Below are positions 47,173 through 57,176 of a DNA stretch of 64,000 bases, in pieces. Within the stretch, counting starts at the first letter, position 1, and every line of letters begins with the position of its first letter. The notes beneath the pieces were generated by a model. The model did no database searches and was not told the DNA's origin. It saw nothing but the letters and a program-made list of their open reading frames with translations. Position numbers and translations under genes: made by a program. Origin of the DNA: Bemisia tabaci (lineage: Eukaryota > Arthropoda > Insecta > Hemiptera > Aleyrodidae); NCBI RefSeq assembly GCF_918797505.1, contig NC_092793.1, positions 6,520,366-6,584,365 on the forward strand. The letters are read 5' to 3'.

Positions 47173-47815
47173 CAAATTTTTAGAAATGGAAGTAAAATTG
47201 TCGGTCTGCTGCAGTTTTCATGGCTAACAATGTTCGTATCGGTCATCAATGCATGAAATTGTGTTCAGCTTCCCAAATTTACATCGCACAGTGGTCAAAA
47301 ATGGGGGAATTAGTGGACAAATTAAGATCCTCTGTCAAACTTTTTAAAAATGAAGTGAAACTGTTGTTCCCCAGTAGAGTTTAGATCCCGGAAAAATTCA
47401 TGTTTTTGATTTTTTTAATTATTACTACATGTCAGACCGTATTGTTTATAGAACTTTGTTATGGAATAGACTTTGTAGCATCATCTCAATAAAATATGCA
47501 AACTTTCAGAAATTTTAAAAAAAAGAAGGAAAAATGGAGAGAAAAAATTAAAAAAAGATTTAAATAGTCAAAAAAATAATTTAAATAATTTTTCCGGGAT
47601 CTAAACTCTACTGAGGACCAACAGTTTCACTTCATTTTTAAAAAGTTTGACAGAGGATCTTAATTTGTCCACTAATTCCCCCATTTTTGACCACTGTGCG
47701 ATGTAAATTTGGGAAGCTGAACACAATTTCATGCATTGATGACCGATACGAACATTGTTAGCCATGAAAACTGCAGCAGACCGACAATTTTACTTCCATT
47801 TCTAAAAATTTGACA
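47170..47815. repeat. Long near-perfect inverted repeat (229-nt arms)
   Basis: Arms 47170-47398 and 47587-47815 are reverse complements with about two mismatches by eye, separated by a 188-nt AT-rich loop. There is no ORF and no clear transposon termini. A transcript would fold into a very stable dsRNA hairpin. Confidence 0.92.
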
Positions 47816-47985
47816 AAGAATCCTGATTTGTCGACGATTTCCCCCCATTTTGGACCACCGTGCGACCAAAATTTTTGAAACTGAACACAGTTAAATGCTT
47901 GGGGGCCCAATGAGAACATTTACAGCCGAAACCCATCAAAGGTGTAACTTTTTCGTCCATTTTTCCCGTCTTTTTGCTGTAGAAA
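47811..47985. repeat. Diverged tandem copy of the hairpin arm
   Basis: Downstream of the hairpin, the order TTGACA-AG-ATC, TTTGTC, CCCCCATTTT, CCACCGTGCGA, TGAACACA and GAACAT repeats the right arm (from 47644) in diverged form. The hairpin arm was therefore part of an older tandem array. Confidence 0.6.
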
Positions 47986-48168
47986 TGCTGTCCAGAATGA
48001 TGGCGATTTGGCAACTTTGCCCCCTCATTTCTCAAAAACCGTGCGTATACTCAAGCTAAAATTTTTACCAGAGTTTTAGGGTATCATAAGGTATCGTTTG
48101 GGCCCGGTTTCAGAAAAATCCCTTCTGGCCCAAATTGTGCCAAAAAACGGTCGTTTTTGGCGTCGCTC

Positions 48169-48362
48169 TTTTATTTATGACGTGAGAACGTTCGTGCGGA
48201 TTCCTTAGAAAATTTGAAGGAATTTGCCTTGTATTAAGAAGAAAATTCACTGAAATTTGCACAAAATTCCGCACAACCGTTTTCATGTAAAAAATTAAAT
48301 TGCCCGATCAAACTTGGCAATCGCTCATGTGGCTCGGTTCCTTTCTGTTTAACGCGGTCCAA
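48169..48362. repeat. Second copy of the GGACCGCG right arm
   Basis: Bases 48169-48348 repeat 46995-47172 in direct orientation, with a 2-nt indel as the only difference noticed. They then continue into the true terminus AACGCGGTCC. About 1 kb, including the hairpin, lies between the two copies. Confidence 0.85.
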
Positions 48363-48416
48363 TTGGCAATTTGAGTAAATTTTGCCATGTATAATTACCA
48401 AATATAAGCATTCTTC

Positions 48417-48493
48417 CTCCGTTCTTTCTTTCTTTCTTTTTTTCTTCCCTTTTTCTCTCTTTTTTTCTTTCTTGACGATTTTTTTTTTTTTAT
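48417..48493. repeat. Pyrimidine tract
   Basis: CTTT-rich and T-rich low-complexity sequence, 77 nt. Confidence 0.85.
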
Positions 48494-49159
48494 CGTACGC
48501 CCCCTGGGTCCGCCTATTGGTTTCCACCCGATAAAATAAATGTTCTCACAAAAAATTACAAATATATTTTCTTTAAACTTTCGCAAGCTTCAGACCAACT
48601 TGCGAAAACAATTCTCTGCAAAATTGAGAGTAAAATACTCATAAATTTTCCGGAAAATATTTGTTATATTGATAGAAATTCGGCACTATTTGAATACTGA
48701 TACGATATTTCTTCTGAGCACCGTCCAAATAGGTGATCGTCTGCGGAAAAGGGACCTTTAAACGCGATAGCGGCAACAATTTTGGACCTAAGGACCCAGA
48801 CAGTCAAGTTGCATTAAGGGACTAGGGGTTTTCCTATACGTGCTAGAATGACCCTAGGTTTCGACGGAGGTGTAATCCAAATACGGGTCTGGCAGGCCAG
48901 GCTTAGGAGTTTCTTGGTAAAAAAGAGTTGGGACGACTAGGGTTTATAATCCATGTTTTCATGATGGCAGTTTTTCTTAACCAGGCGTTTAAGTCTCCGA
49001 GGCAATTACCCATTACTCATAACTTTATGCATGACATTATTACATTGAATTGAGAGCCTTCGTCTCTCAAAGTGAAAAATCTGTGTTTTACGGAAAGGAA
49101 CAAAAAACAAAGGTATAAAAATATGGAGAAATAAACTTAGAAATTTTGCTGCCCGGGAA

Positions 49160-49800
49160 GAGGAGGTAACCGAAAATTTGCGTTAATATGGGAAGTAGCA
49201 CATAAAGTAACATGAATGTGCAGGTCACATTTTTTGGTTAGTTTTTTTCTTTGGGTTTCGTTGACGAACTCTTTGGGTTGAAAATTTGTGACCTCGTTCA
49301 AAATCAGGTGCGACCCACCACAGAGTTGAACCTGGATCACATATTGGTGGTAGTCTAATACGCAAACCACTTGCAAGTCTCAACCTATGGGCTCCTTCCA
49401 GAAAAAACAATATAGTTCATTAGTTGAGTAGAACACTCCCTTCATCCCCAAATCGTCACCTTCCAGGCAAAGTATCACAAGCGCCATGTGACGTTTAAAA
49501 TTTCCGCCGCCATTTTATTTCTTTACTGAGAAATTGTTGGTTGAATCTGTTTGGAAATTTCACTAAATTTTATCGGCAGCACAAAGAAAACTCAGTGAAA
49601 TTTTCGGACAGCTTCGTTGAACAATTTCTCTGTAAAAAAATGAAATGGCGGCGGAAATTTTTAAACGTCGCATGGCGCTTGTGATACTTTGCCTGGAAGG
49701 TGACGAAATGTCTCAGAGTTACTTACGGTTTCGGTCAATTTAACCGAAAATTTTGTCGTACAACCGAGTCCTTTTGGTTCATCTGACCGAAAAAAAAGAC
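49160..49800 (-). mobile_element. tRNA-like dispersed repeat, copy B, split by a MITE
   Basis: Minus-strand A-box-like AAGTGGTTTGCGTATTAGAC and B-box-like CCAGGTTCAACTC lie at 49321-49375. Homology with copy C upstream of the head resumes after the 49454-49705 insertion. Confidence 0.55.
49454..49705. mobile_element. CGTCACCTTCC MITE, TSD AAAT
   Basis: 252 bp with about 90-nt, almost perfect arms starting CGTCACCTTCCAGGCAAAGT. AAAT is duplicated at 49450-49453 and 49706-49709. The empty site CCCCAAATGTCTC is readable in copy C (reverse complement near 55255). Confidence 0.92.
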
Positions 49801-49819
49801 CGAATTGACCGACCGACAC

Positions 49820-49840
49820 CGTTCTTCCTTAGCACAGCAG
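49820..49840. mobile_element. CTGCCG family, right-tip fragment
   Basis: Only TTCTTCCTTAGCACAGCAG remains. Confidence 0.5.
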
Positions 49841-50363
49841 AATAGCTCGATTGCACAAAACAAAACATCAGTTTTTTTTAGTCGCACGAAATAATTTTAA
49901 AATTCCTAAGGGAACACGCTTTAAAGATGAACTCGGTTCCATTTTACGGCTTCGTTGGGTTTCTTAAATATTTTTAGTAAAGAGGGAGTACAACGTACTT
50001 TCAATATGCGAAAATGGACTTTGTAGCCTGTTGTCGCTCCAGGTGCTGACTTTTTCCTCTTAGAATAGGCATCACACGTTTTTCATTAGGATATAATTGA
50101 GGCCCTTGATGGTTCCAAACCCGGCAATCTCCGTTGCCCTGTCTAAAAACTGTGCGATCATTATAATTTTAAAATTAGGAGAACGAGGAAGCGTCCGATA
50201 TCATCATATCATCTCGTAAATTTTCTGTTATCAAGTGAGAAAATTTGGACAATTTGACAAACAGCTAGACGTTTTGGTTGTTCCCCACAAAATATTAATA
50301 TGATTGCACGCTTTTTAAACAGGGCAACGGAGATTGTCGGGTTTGGAACTAGGGGCCTCAATT

Positions 50364-50608
50364 CTGCCGTGCTAAGGAAAAACGCCGTATGAAGCTTCAG
50401 GCGTTGCCAAATTTCCTATGATAAAACACGACTTAAACCTTTGAAGATTTTTTCTCCAATTTTACAGATGATTTTGTTCGCAATATCACCCAAAGTTCTT
50501 GTGAATCTCGGGGGAAATATTCATAAATTTCCTTAAAAATTAACATTTAAGTGAAGGAAATTTGGCAACTCTCGAATGTTCATACGGCGTTGTTCCTCAG
50601 CACGGCAG
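50364..50608. mobile_element. CTGCCG foldback MITE, TSD AATT
   Basis: 245 bp. Starts CTGCCGTGCTAAGGAAAAAC, ends TCAGCACGGCAG. Flanked by AATT at 50360-50363 and 50609-50612. Confidence 0.9.
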
Positions 50609-50948
50609 AATTGTGCGCCTCTGATGCTCAACACTGACCTTTGATTGAGAAGGAAAGATACAAGCGAGTGCATGCACAGGTTCCTCCGATGAATCGTCGC
50701 CCTTAGGACAAAAGGACGTAACAACACTCCGCGATGAACCTTGTTGTCCGTATAACTCAATGTGCTCCCGGGCTCATCTCTGAAGGTAGTTACGCCCTTT
50801 TATCGGCCAAGTGACGCTATGATCTTTAGACTCGCCTGCATATTCACTCAGCAGGGGTAAAGGTCATACTCTTTTACGACTTGCAATAATTGAGTCCGTG
50901 ACCAAGGTCTAAAGTAAATAATATACAACCATGCAACCACTGCAAAAT

Positions 50949-51024
50949 GGACGTATTTATGCTAAAAAGAACTATGTGCATAGGGTTTGCGTGAAACATA
51001 GTTCTTTTTGGCGTAAATACGTCC
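50949..51024. mobile_element. GGACGTATTT foldback, miniature copy
   Basis: 76 bp. Ends GGACGTATTTATGCTAAAAAG / CTTTTTGGCGTAAATACGTCC. AAAT at 50945-50948 and 51025-51028. Confidence 0.87.
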
Positions 51025-51028
51025 AAAT

Positions 51029-51165
51029 GGACTACATTTTGCAATTAGGAACTACAAATTCCGGTGCGGTATAAAAACAACGTATGTGCCATTAGTTTCC
51101 CTATGCATATAAGTGTTTTTTCAGATGAGCCAGGATTTATAGGTCCAAATTGCAAAATGCAGTCC
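51029..51165. mobile_element. GGACTGCATTTTGC foldback, TSD AAAT
   Basis: 137 bp. Ends GGACTACATTTTGCAATTAGG / AATTGCAAAATGCAGTCC. AAAT flanks. Shares its left AAAT with the neighbouring element. Confidence 0.87.
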
Positions 51166-51393
51166 AAATGTCGGGCAGAAAAGTTGCTTACGGAGCAGTG
51201 CAGTGACGTGTTTAGGGTTTCGTCGCGGATACAGGACGAATGTTGTACCACGTGTGAAACTAAAGAAAAGTCACATTGCTGTATTTACTACGGCCTGAAT
51301 TTACTTCAGGGTAATTCTCAGTAGCAAATTTCGAAAACTCAAGTCAACAACATTAGAAAAAATTGACATGACCTTCTGATTATTTTCGAGGGG

Positions 51394-52910
51394 CTTCCAG
51401 GACTTTATGTCCACCTACCTTTCGTCCATTAAGTAAATGTCCACCGCTATTTATGTCCACTAAACATTAAGTCCAGTCTATATTAAGTCCACATGATTTA
51501 ATGTCCAACCATGAATATGTCCGAAATTGTCCAAATTGTGGATATGTTATGTCCACATTTTTTTCCTCTCATTTAAATGACAGGAACCACCTCAAAAATA
51601 AATGCATACTACTACTACCTTCATTCTTAAAAACATTTCATTCATGAATCAAGTCATGAAAGAGAACAGACTCTAAGAGCAGATAAAAACATATGTTCAT
51701 GTGTACACTGTACGGATATGATAAGATGAAAACCGAAGCGGGAGCCTAGGAAACGCTCCAATGCCAAATTAAACATTTTTCAGTAACAGATGCTGTCAAA
51801 ATTGAAAGTCCTCTTTAACTAGTTATTTCGTGCGCCTTCAATCTTGGAGGATACTGTGCAACGCCTCTGACGCGAAATAGTTGCTTAAAGCGTTGCGGCG
51901 CGGCAGGCAACCAACGTGACACGCGCATAGGCGCCTACAAACCTAACGGGATACTTCACGCGTTGCGCAATGCGTGAAGTATCCCGTTAGGTTTGTAGGC
52001 GCCAGTGCGCGTTCTGCGCTGCTAACACGCCGCTCCGCTCTGTGTTAGGCTCTAATATTTAAACTCGCGGAGTCAGCGTTTTTCAACTCATGATTTTGAA
52101 ATGTTTGCACTCTCTACATTGATTATTCCCTTTTAAACTGATGAAAATGAAATATGTACTACTGGAAAATATAATGTGTTTTTTGTAAATATAAGAGTAG
52201 TTTCGTGTCAAATTTAATGATTTCCAAAGCATTCAAATTTATTCTTTTATGTTTTGGGCTTTTACTGTGCTGCAGCGTGGTGTAAGCGCAACTAAACGCT
52301 CAAAATTGGACGTATTTGACTCAAGAAGGTCGATGTACAAATAAGTTAAAAACAAAAAATTGCGTTCTTCTTAGTTTTTTTCCTCTTTCATTAATTTTTG
52401 TATAAATTCTTTCATCACAACTACGGCTCATTGAGATTTATATCGATGCCATTGCTTGGAAAAGGTTTTACAAATATTTACCACGTATTAAAAATGTAAA
52501 TGTTTTTAAAATGAAGTAATCAATTTCATTAAAAAAAAAAGAATGTACATTTAAGGCATATTTTATATCGGAAATTTCAAGGATAAAAATGAAACCAAGT
52601 ATTTACAAAAGATAATTTGAAAAGATGAATCAAAACAAGAAATTAACATTTCATTTAAAATATGAGTTACGATAACAACACCTTATTCTCTCTTAATTTT
52701 CTCATTTAGATATTGTTCCTTATAATTTTACACCCGGACTAAAATATAACGCTTGAGTTTGATTTTAGTGGACTTTACATTTGTAGACTTAACTTAGTGG
52801 ACGTTTAAGTAATGGACTTAACAATAGTGTGGGCTTTAGAACTGTGGACGTAAAATTTGTGGACGAAAAGTCTGTGGACGTAAAAAAAGTGGACATAAAG
52901 TCCGCGTACC
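51394..52910. mobile_element. MULE-like non-autonomous element with GTCCAC end arrays
   Basis: A 9-bp direct repeat TTCGAGGGG flanks it (51385-51393, 52911-52919). Just inside are inverted GGACTTTATGTCCAC / GTGGACATAAAGTCC. About ten degenerate GTCCA words fill 51401-51572, and nine TGGAC words fill 52768-52900 in opposite orientation. The 1.1-kb interior has no transposase ORF but contains a palindrome at 51921-52011. A 9-bp TSD fits Mutator-like elements; the superfamily call is inferred. Confidence 0.75.
51921..52011. repeat. Long hairpin inside the MULE-like element
   Basis: About 40-nt arms (GCCTACAAACCTAACGGGAT ... GCGTGAAGTATCCCGTTAGG) with a 10-nt GTTGCGCAAT loop. At most two or three mismatches, near the base. 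Confidence 0.88.
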
Positions 52911-52919
52911 TTCGAGGGG

Positions 52920-54162
52920 AAAACTTCCTAAATCTTAAAATTCTGTTCGTTGACAGCAAGGATCTACTTTAAAAAGGCTAATACCAACAGTAAGGAAATC
53001 AAGGTGGTAGAACCTGTGCGATGTGTTGTTAATGATTTCTCTAACGTTTAAGGAAGTAGCACAGCACTTAAGAAATGTTTACTTAAATATAACCATTCAA
53101 TGTAGATGTCTGAGCCGTAATCATTGACCACAGGAAGTACCCTCAATACTCTCTTTCAAAAACGTTGCATTTCCTGTAAGTGCTAAAAAAATGTATAATG
53201 AAAAATTAGTAAATATTGATACAATTTGTAAGAATGCTTTGCTCACATGATGATATGTAGTTTTGCCGAAAACAGTTTGAAAATTTCAAAACTCTTTTTC
53301 TCGTATTAACACAATTTTGTCATGCTCCGTTTCAATTACCTTTGTGCTCCAGTCCGCAAAATAGCGTCAAAAACTGCACGTTCATTCAGGAAAAGATTTG
53401 ATTATAATTTCATTTAAAAAGCAAACAGAAGCATCGTCAAGTACCGGTATTATTGGGCATCTTAAACTTCAAATGTATCATCCGAGGCTTTTGAGCGGGT
53501 TGACTGAACGGGTTGAACTCGTGAGGGCTAAGTAATAATCCATTGAGGAATCAAGACTTGGGAGTGACTTGGGAGTGGGTTGCCCGACAGAGGAGTGTAT
53601 TAAAGAGTGAGAATAGTGGATACTATGTAAACATCCATTTTTATAACAATAAAGCGACGATTACTTAATTATGACGACAGGGCGTAAACGATAGAAGAGT
53701 CGTCTGGATAAGTTCCATGAAGCACCCGTTTGGATAATTAATTAGAGAGCCAAGCCGGGCGGGCACAGTCGCACAGTCAAAGGTGAAAATGAGAGAGTAA
53801 ACATAGGACCCTTTCCGGCGATGCCAGCCTCCACGAGATTTTCTTGCTTATTCATTTATTAAACAAGTATTTTATCGTTAACCCTCTATAGCATGAATTC
53901 ATTTTGGATCTCAGATTCTGAGCGACACAAATCTATTTTTATTCTAATTTCTACGTAAATGAAGCGAATGTTTTAAAATAATAAAAAATAAATAAATCTA
54001 TTTTGTAGCTTGCATAGAAGACATAGGATAGCAAATTTTGTTGTCAAAATTTAAAATTTTTAAAAATCAGTTACTCAAAAAAAAAGAAAAAACAAATGAA
54101 AATTTGCAAAATCATGCCACGGAGAAATGAATCAATTTTCAAAAAAAAAACCCAAAATACGT
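52920..54162. other. AT-rich non-coding stretch
   Basis: No gene or repeat recognised. Confidence 0.5.
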
Positions 54163-54180
54163 TGTTACGAATTCGTAACA
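54163..54180. repeat. 18-bp perfect palindrome
   Basis: TGTTACGAATTCGTAACA. Isolated; could be chance or a dimeric protein site. Confidence 0.5.
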
Positions 54181-54304
54181 CTCTACCATAGAGACAGAGG
54201 TTTAATGGAGCAGTGGCAAGGCATTTTGCATGGTTGTACCGGTATAGTTTTTCATAGGCATGATTTAGTAAAAAAACCAAAAAGCTCATTGAAAAGTGTG
54301 TGAC

Positions 54305-54590
54305 AGTTTCTAAGAGGAGAAAAAGCTAATCAAAATCCAACCAATCAAGAATCACAGTCGAGTTGACGTAACAAGACGTTGCCCAAAGCTGACAATGAGT
54401 TGAGCCAATCAGCAATCGCCGTTTCCATCGTCTGAGTATGTGGTCAGAGCCCGCTAAAAATAGCTATTTAAAAGGGTTCCATTTTTGGCATTTTCAAAGA
54501 GGGGGCTCCACGCCATTTAGGGCGAAAAAATCCGAAAAATTCCTAGAAGCTTAGTTCACTCTATACTTTCAGAATTAATGGTACACATGA
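54305..54590 (+). repeat. Dispersed repeat without inverted ends, copy 2
   Basis: Same family as 31324-31590. A third partial copy lies at 19805-19915 (AGTCGAGTTGACA). No TIRs or poly(A) tail seen. Confidence 0.7.
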
Positions 54591-55398
54591 AATGGAGGCA
54601 ATGTGTACGGTAAAAACCACACAAGAGAGCAGAGAGAGTTCGACTCTTCTGGTACAAGTAACTAATATCTTGGTTTCCAATGTTACAGATTTCTCGTCTT
54701 ACAATACTTTTTTGAAGGATGCATAATGATGTTTATTGTATAAAATTCCTCGTAATTTTCACGAGTGGTCTCTGAAAATTTCATATTAAAATTTGTGGAA
54801 ATAATTATCAGGATTAAACTTAATACATTACATCCTCTTCGGTTGATACACACGTACACATGCTTAATCAGGCTCGTATACTCAGCGAGGAGGAAACCAT
54901 TTCATCGGACCGTTGAATCATTTGAGTCTTCAAAATTAGCCCAACACCTGATTTGAATCAAATAGACATTGCTTTTTTTCGGCATACGCAATTTTTGAAT
55001 GGACCTACGTATGAAAGGTCAATTTTCACGTCTAATATAACGTGTACCGTATTCTGACTTAAAGTTTTGAAGATGGAACATGCATACATTATGATTCTCC
55101 ATTCTCCATTATCCATCTTTACCGCTTCACATAGATCTCTCTGAGTACACACATTTCGCGTATTTATGACTACTTGGGGTTACTTTTTTTGGTAAGACTG
55201 ACTAAAAGGAATTGGTTGTTTCACCAAATATTTGGATAAATTGACCAAAATAGTAGGTCACTCTGAGACATTTGGGGATATGGAACGTGTCCTGCTAAGC
55301 TAATATACTTTAGTTTCTCTCGATATTTCTCATTTTCAGAGGTTGCGATGAGTGGCTAGTACATTGGATTAAATACCAACGATATCCAGGCTCGATTC

Positions 55399-55562
55399 CA
55401 ATGGCGTGGCATGAGTTGCGATGTATCAATTGATCTGCCATTTAAACCTATGGAAAAGGATCGATTGGCAGGGTGTTCGCAGCGAACACCTTAATAATCG
55501 ATTCTTTACCATAACTTCAAATAGGGAAATATCGATAATCGATCGTTCACGCCACGCCACTG
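55399..55562. mobile_element. hAT-type MITE inside a tRNA-like dispersed repeat
   Basis: 164 bp, with flanks CTCGATTC and CTGGACTC (6 of 8 match). It lies at the B-box-like motif of the repeat that continues on both sides. Confidence 0.82.
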
Positions 55563-55649
55563 CTGGACTCTGGCTACTCGCGCCTGATTTTTAACAAAGA
55601 TGCAAACTGAAAGATTTGGTCAATGTAGCTCGAAAAACAAACCAAACAA

Positions 55650-55912
55650 AACATATCGACGGTGAAAGTCGGCAATCACATAACTCGGTTTGCTACGTCG
55701 CAGACTTCCTGTCATACTTTATGTTTTAAATGGAAAACTACTCAACGGCAATTCTTTAAAACTGTCATGATTTTTCTTCTCAATGCGAAGAAAATTCTGC
55801 AAAAACTTCAAGAAATACTATCAATTTGTTCTCCTTTAAAAAAATGACGTAGAGGCGGAGATTTTCAGACACCGCAAACGAGTTATGTGATTGCCGACTT
55901 TCACCGTCGATA
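55650..55912. mobile_element. CATCGACGGTGAAA foldback, best-paired copy
   Basis: Left ATATCGACGGTGAAAGTCGG, right CCGACTTTCACCGTCGATAT. 263 bp. It splits a tRNA-like dispersed repeat whose 3' part resumes at about 55913. Confidence 0.8.
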
Positions 55913-56191
55913 TTAACCGTAGGTTTAGATTACTTTGAAGCTTCCTTCCCACATTAACACAAAATGTCGGTTAATTTTTTTTTACTGTGAATTTGATTAA
56001 AATGAACCCTTCAATACCTCGACTAAAATGCATAAGCGCAAAAGCGACAACCAAGAATATTAGGTTGGGCATAGAGGGTGAGAGGGGTGGGAGGGTGGCG
56101 GAGTTATGCAAACAGGTAAGAGCTCAGCAAAAGCGTACGTGAGGAGAGGCCGAATACCCGAGGTCCGACCCGAAAAGCCGCGGCTGGAACA

Positions 56192-56444
56192 CTGCCGGTC
56201 CGCAGGAAAACGCCGTATGTCCCTTCAGATGTTGCCAAATCTCCTGTGACAAATTACATTTTTCCGGGCAGTTTGTGAGTATTTTTCCTCCAATTTTTTG
56301 GAGAATATTTTAACTCAATCAGATCTAAATCGTCTAAAAATTTCAAGGGGAATTATTTTTAATTCTCCTCATGAATGAACATTTTTCTGGGGGGAATTTG
56401 GCGAGTCTGTGAGGCTCTTAGGGGGTTCTTCCTGAGGACGGGGG
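56192..56444. mobile_element. CTGCCG foldback MITE, TSD AACA
   Basis: 253 bp with diverged ends (CTGCCGGTCCGCAGGAAAAC / CCTGAGGACGGGGG). AACA at 56188-56191 and 56445-56448 still confirms the boundaries. Confidence 0.85.
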
Positions 56445-56765
56445 AACAGGTGTCGAGATGGAAGGGGTGAGGCGGGATCGGGGCACGTTCATGAGCGTGG
56501 GGGGTCCGGCCCACCTGGGGAGACGCCGCGGCCAATGGGCACCGATGGGAGCCAATGAAACAACACTCGCCACTTTCCGAGCTTGACTTTTCGCCGTGAC
56601 ACCGTGACTTGCAGCATCCCGCCGCACTCGGCCCAGCTCCCGGACCACTCCAGCCAGCCCCCTCCCCCCCCCCCTCCTCGATCGCCCGCCTTCCGCCCTC
56701 CCGCCGCCGCCCCTGCCAACTCGCCGCCGAAAATCGTTCTTAAAAAAAGCGCCGAAACTGCTCAC
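56445..56765. other. Isolated GC/CpG-rich patch with two CCAAT motifs
   Basis: High CpG density plus GCCAATGGG and GCCAATGAAA about 17 nt apart (56531-56560). No ORF with a recognisable domain follows on either strand. It could be a promoter or first exon of a gene beyond reach, or a GC-rich repeat. Confidence 0.3.
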
Positions 56766-56867
56766 GGTTCAAAATCCTTTGAAGCCGTTCATAAATTCCG
56801 TAACGCTTTAAGGCCTTGTCTCCACGGGACGTTGCATGGGATATGTCCCAGGGAAAAATCTCACTTG

Positions 56868-57176
56868 CACGGAGAAAAAAACTCCGTGCACGAGACCCGA
56901 AGTTGGGGTCATGTGGATCTCTGAAGTTTTCGGATCATGCATCCGAAAACTTGAAGTCCAACCGCCGAAGTTCGGGTCAGACATCTAAAGTACTTCCGTA
57001 CATACCGAAGGGTTCGGGTCACCCATCTGAAGAACTCCGGTACTTACCGAAGTACTTAGATGTCTGAGACGAACTTCGGCAGCTGGACCTCAAGTTTTCG
57101 GATGCGTGATCCGAAAATTCAGAGATCCATATGACCTCAACTTCGGGTCTCATGCACGAAGTTTTTTTTCTCTGTG
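56868..57176. mobile_element. CACGG MITE, TSD TG
   Basis: 309 bp. Ends CACGGAGAAAAAAACT / AGTTTTTTTTCTCTGTG, flanked by TG on both sides. Repeated CGAAGT and GGGTC words fill the arms. Confidence 0.85.

Larger units (their letters stand above)
55180..55985 (+). mobile_element. tRNA-like dispersed repeat, copy C, broken twice
   Basis: A-box-like GAGTGGCTAGTACATTGG at 55350 and B-box-like CAGGCTCGATTC at 55387. Segments 55180-55398, 55563-55649 and 55913-55985 join once the hAT MITE and the foldback are removed. Confidence 0.55.

Noticed and set aside
46995..48348. LTR retrotransposon
   Set aside because: The 178-nt direct repeats are half of a known foldback MITE. There is no primer-binding site, polypurine tract or gag/pol ORF between them.
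55333..55400. Possible tRNA gene
   Set aside because: A- and B-box-like motifs are present, but no foldable cloverleaf is evident and the sequence belongs to a dispersed repeat cut by a transposon.
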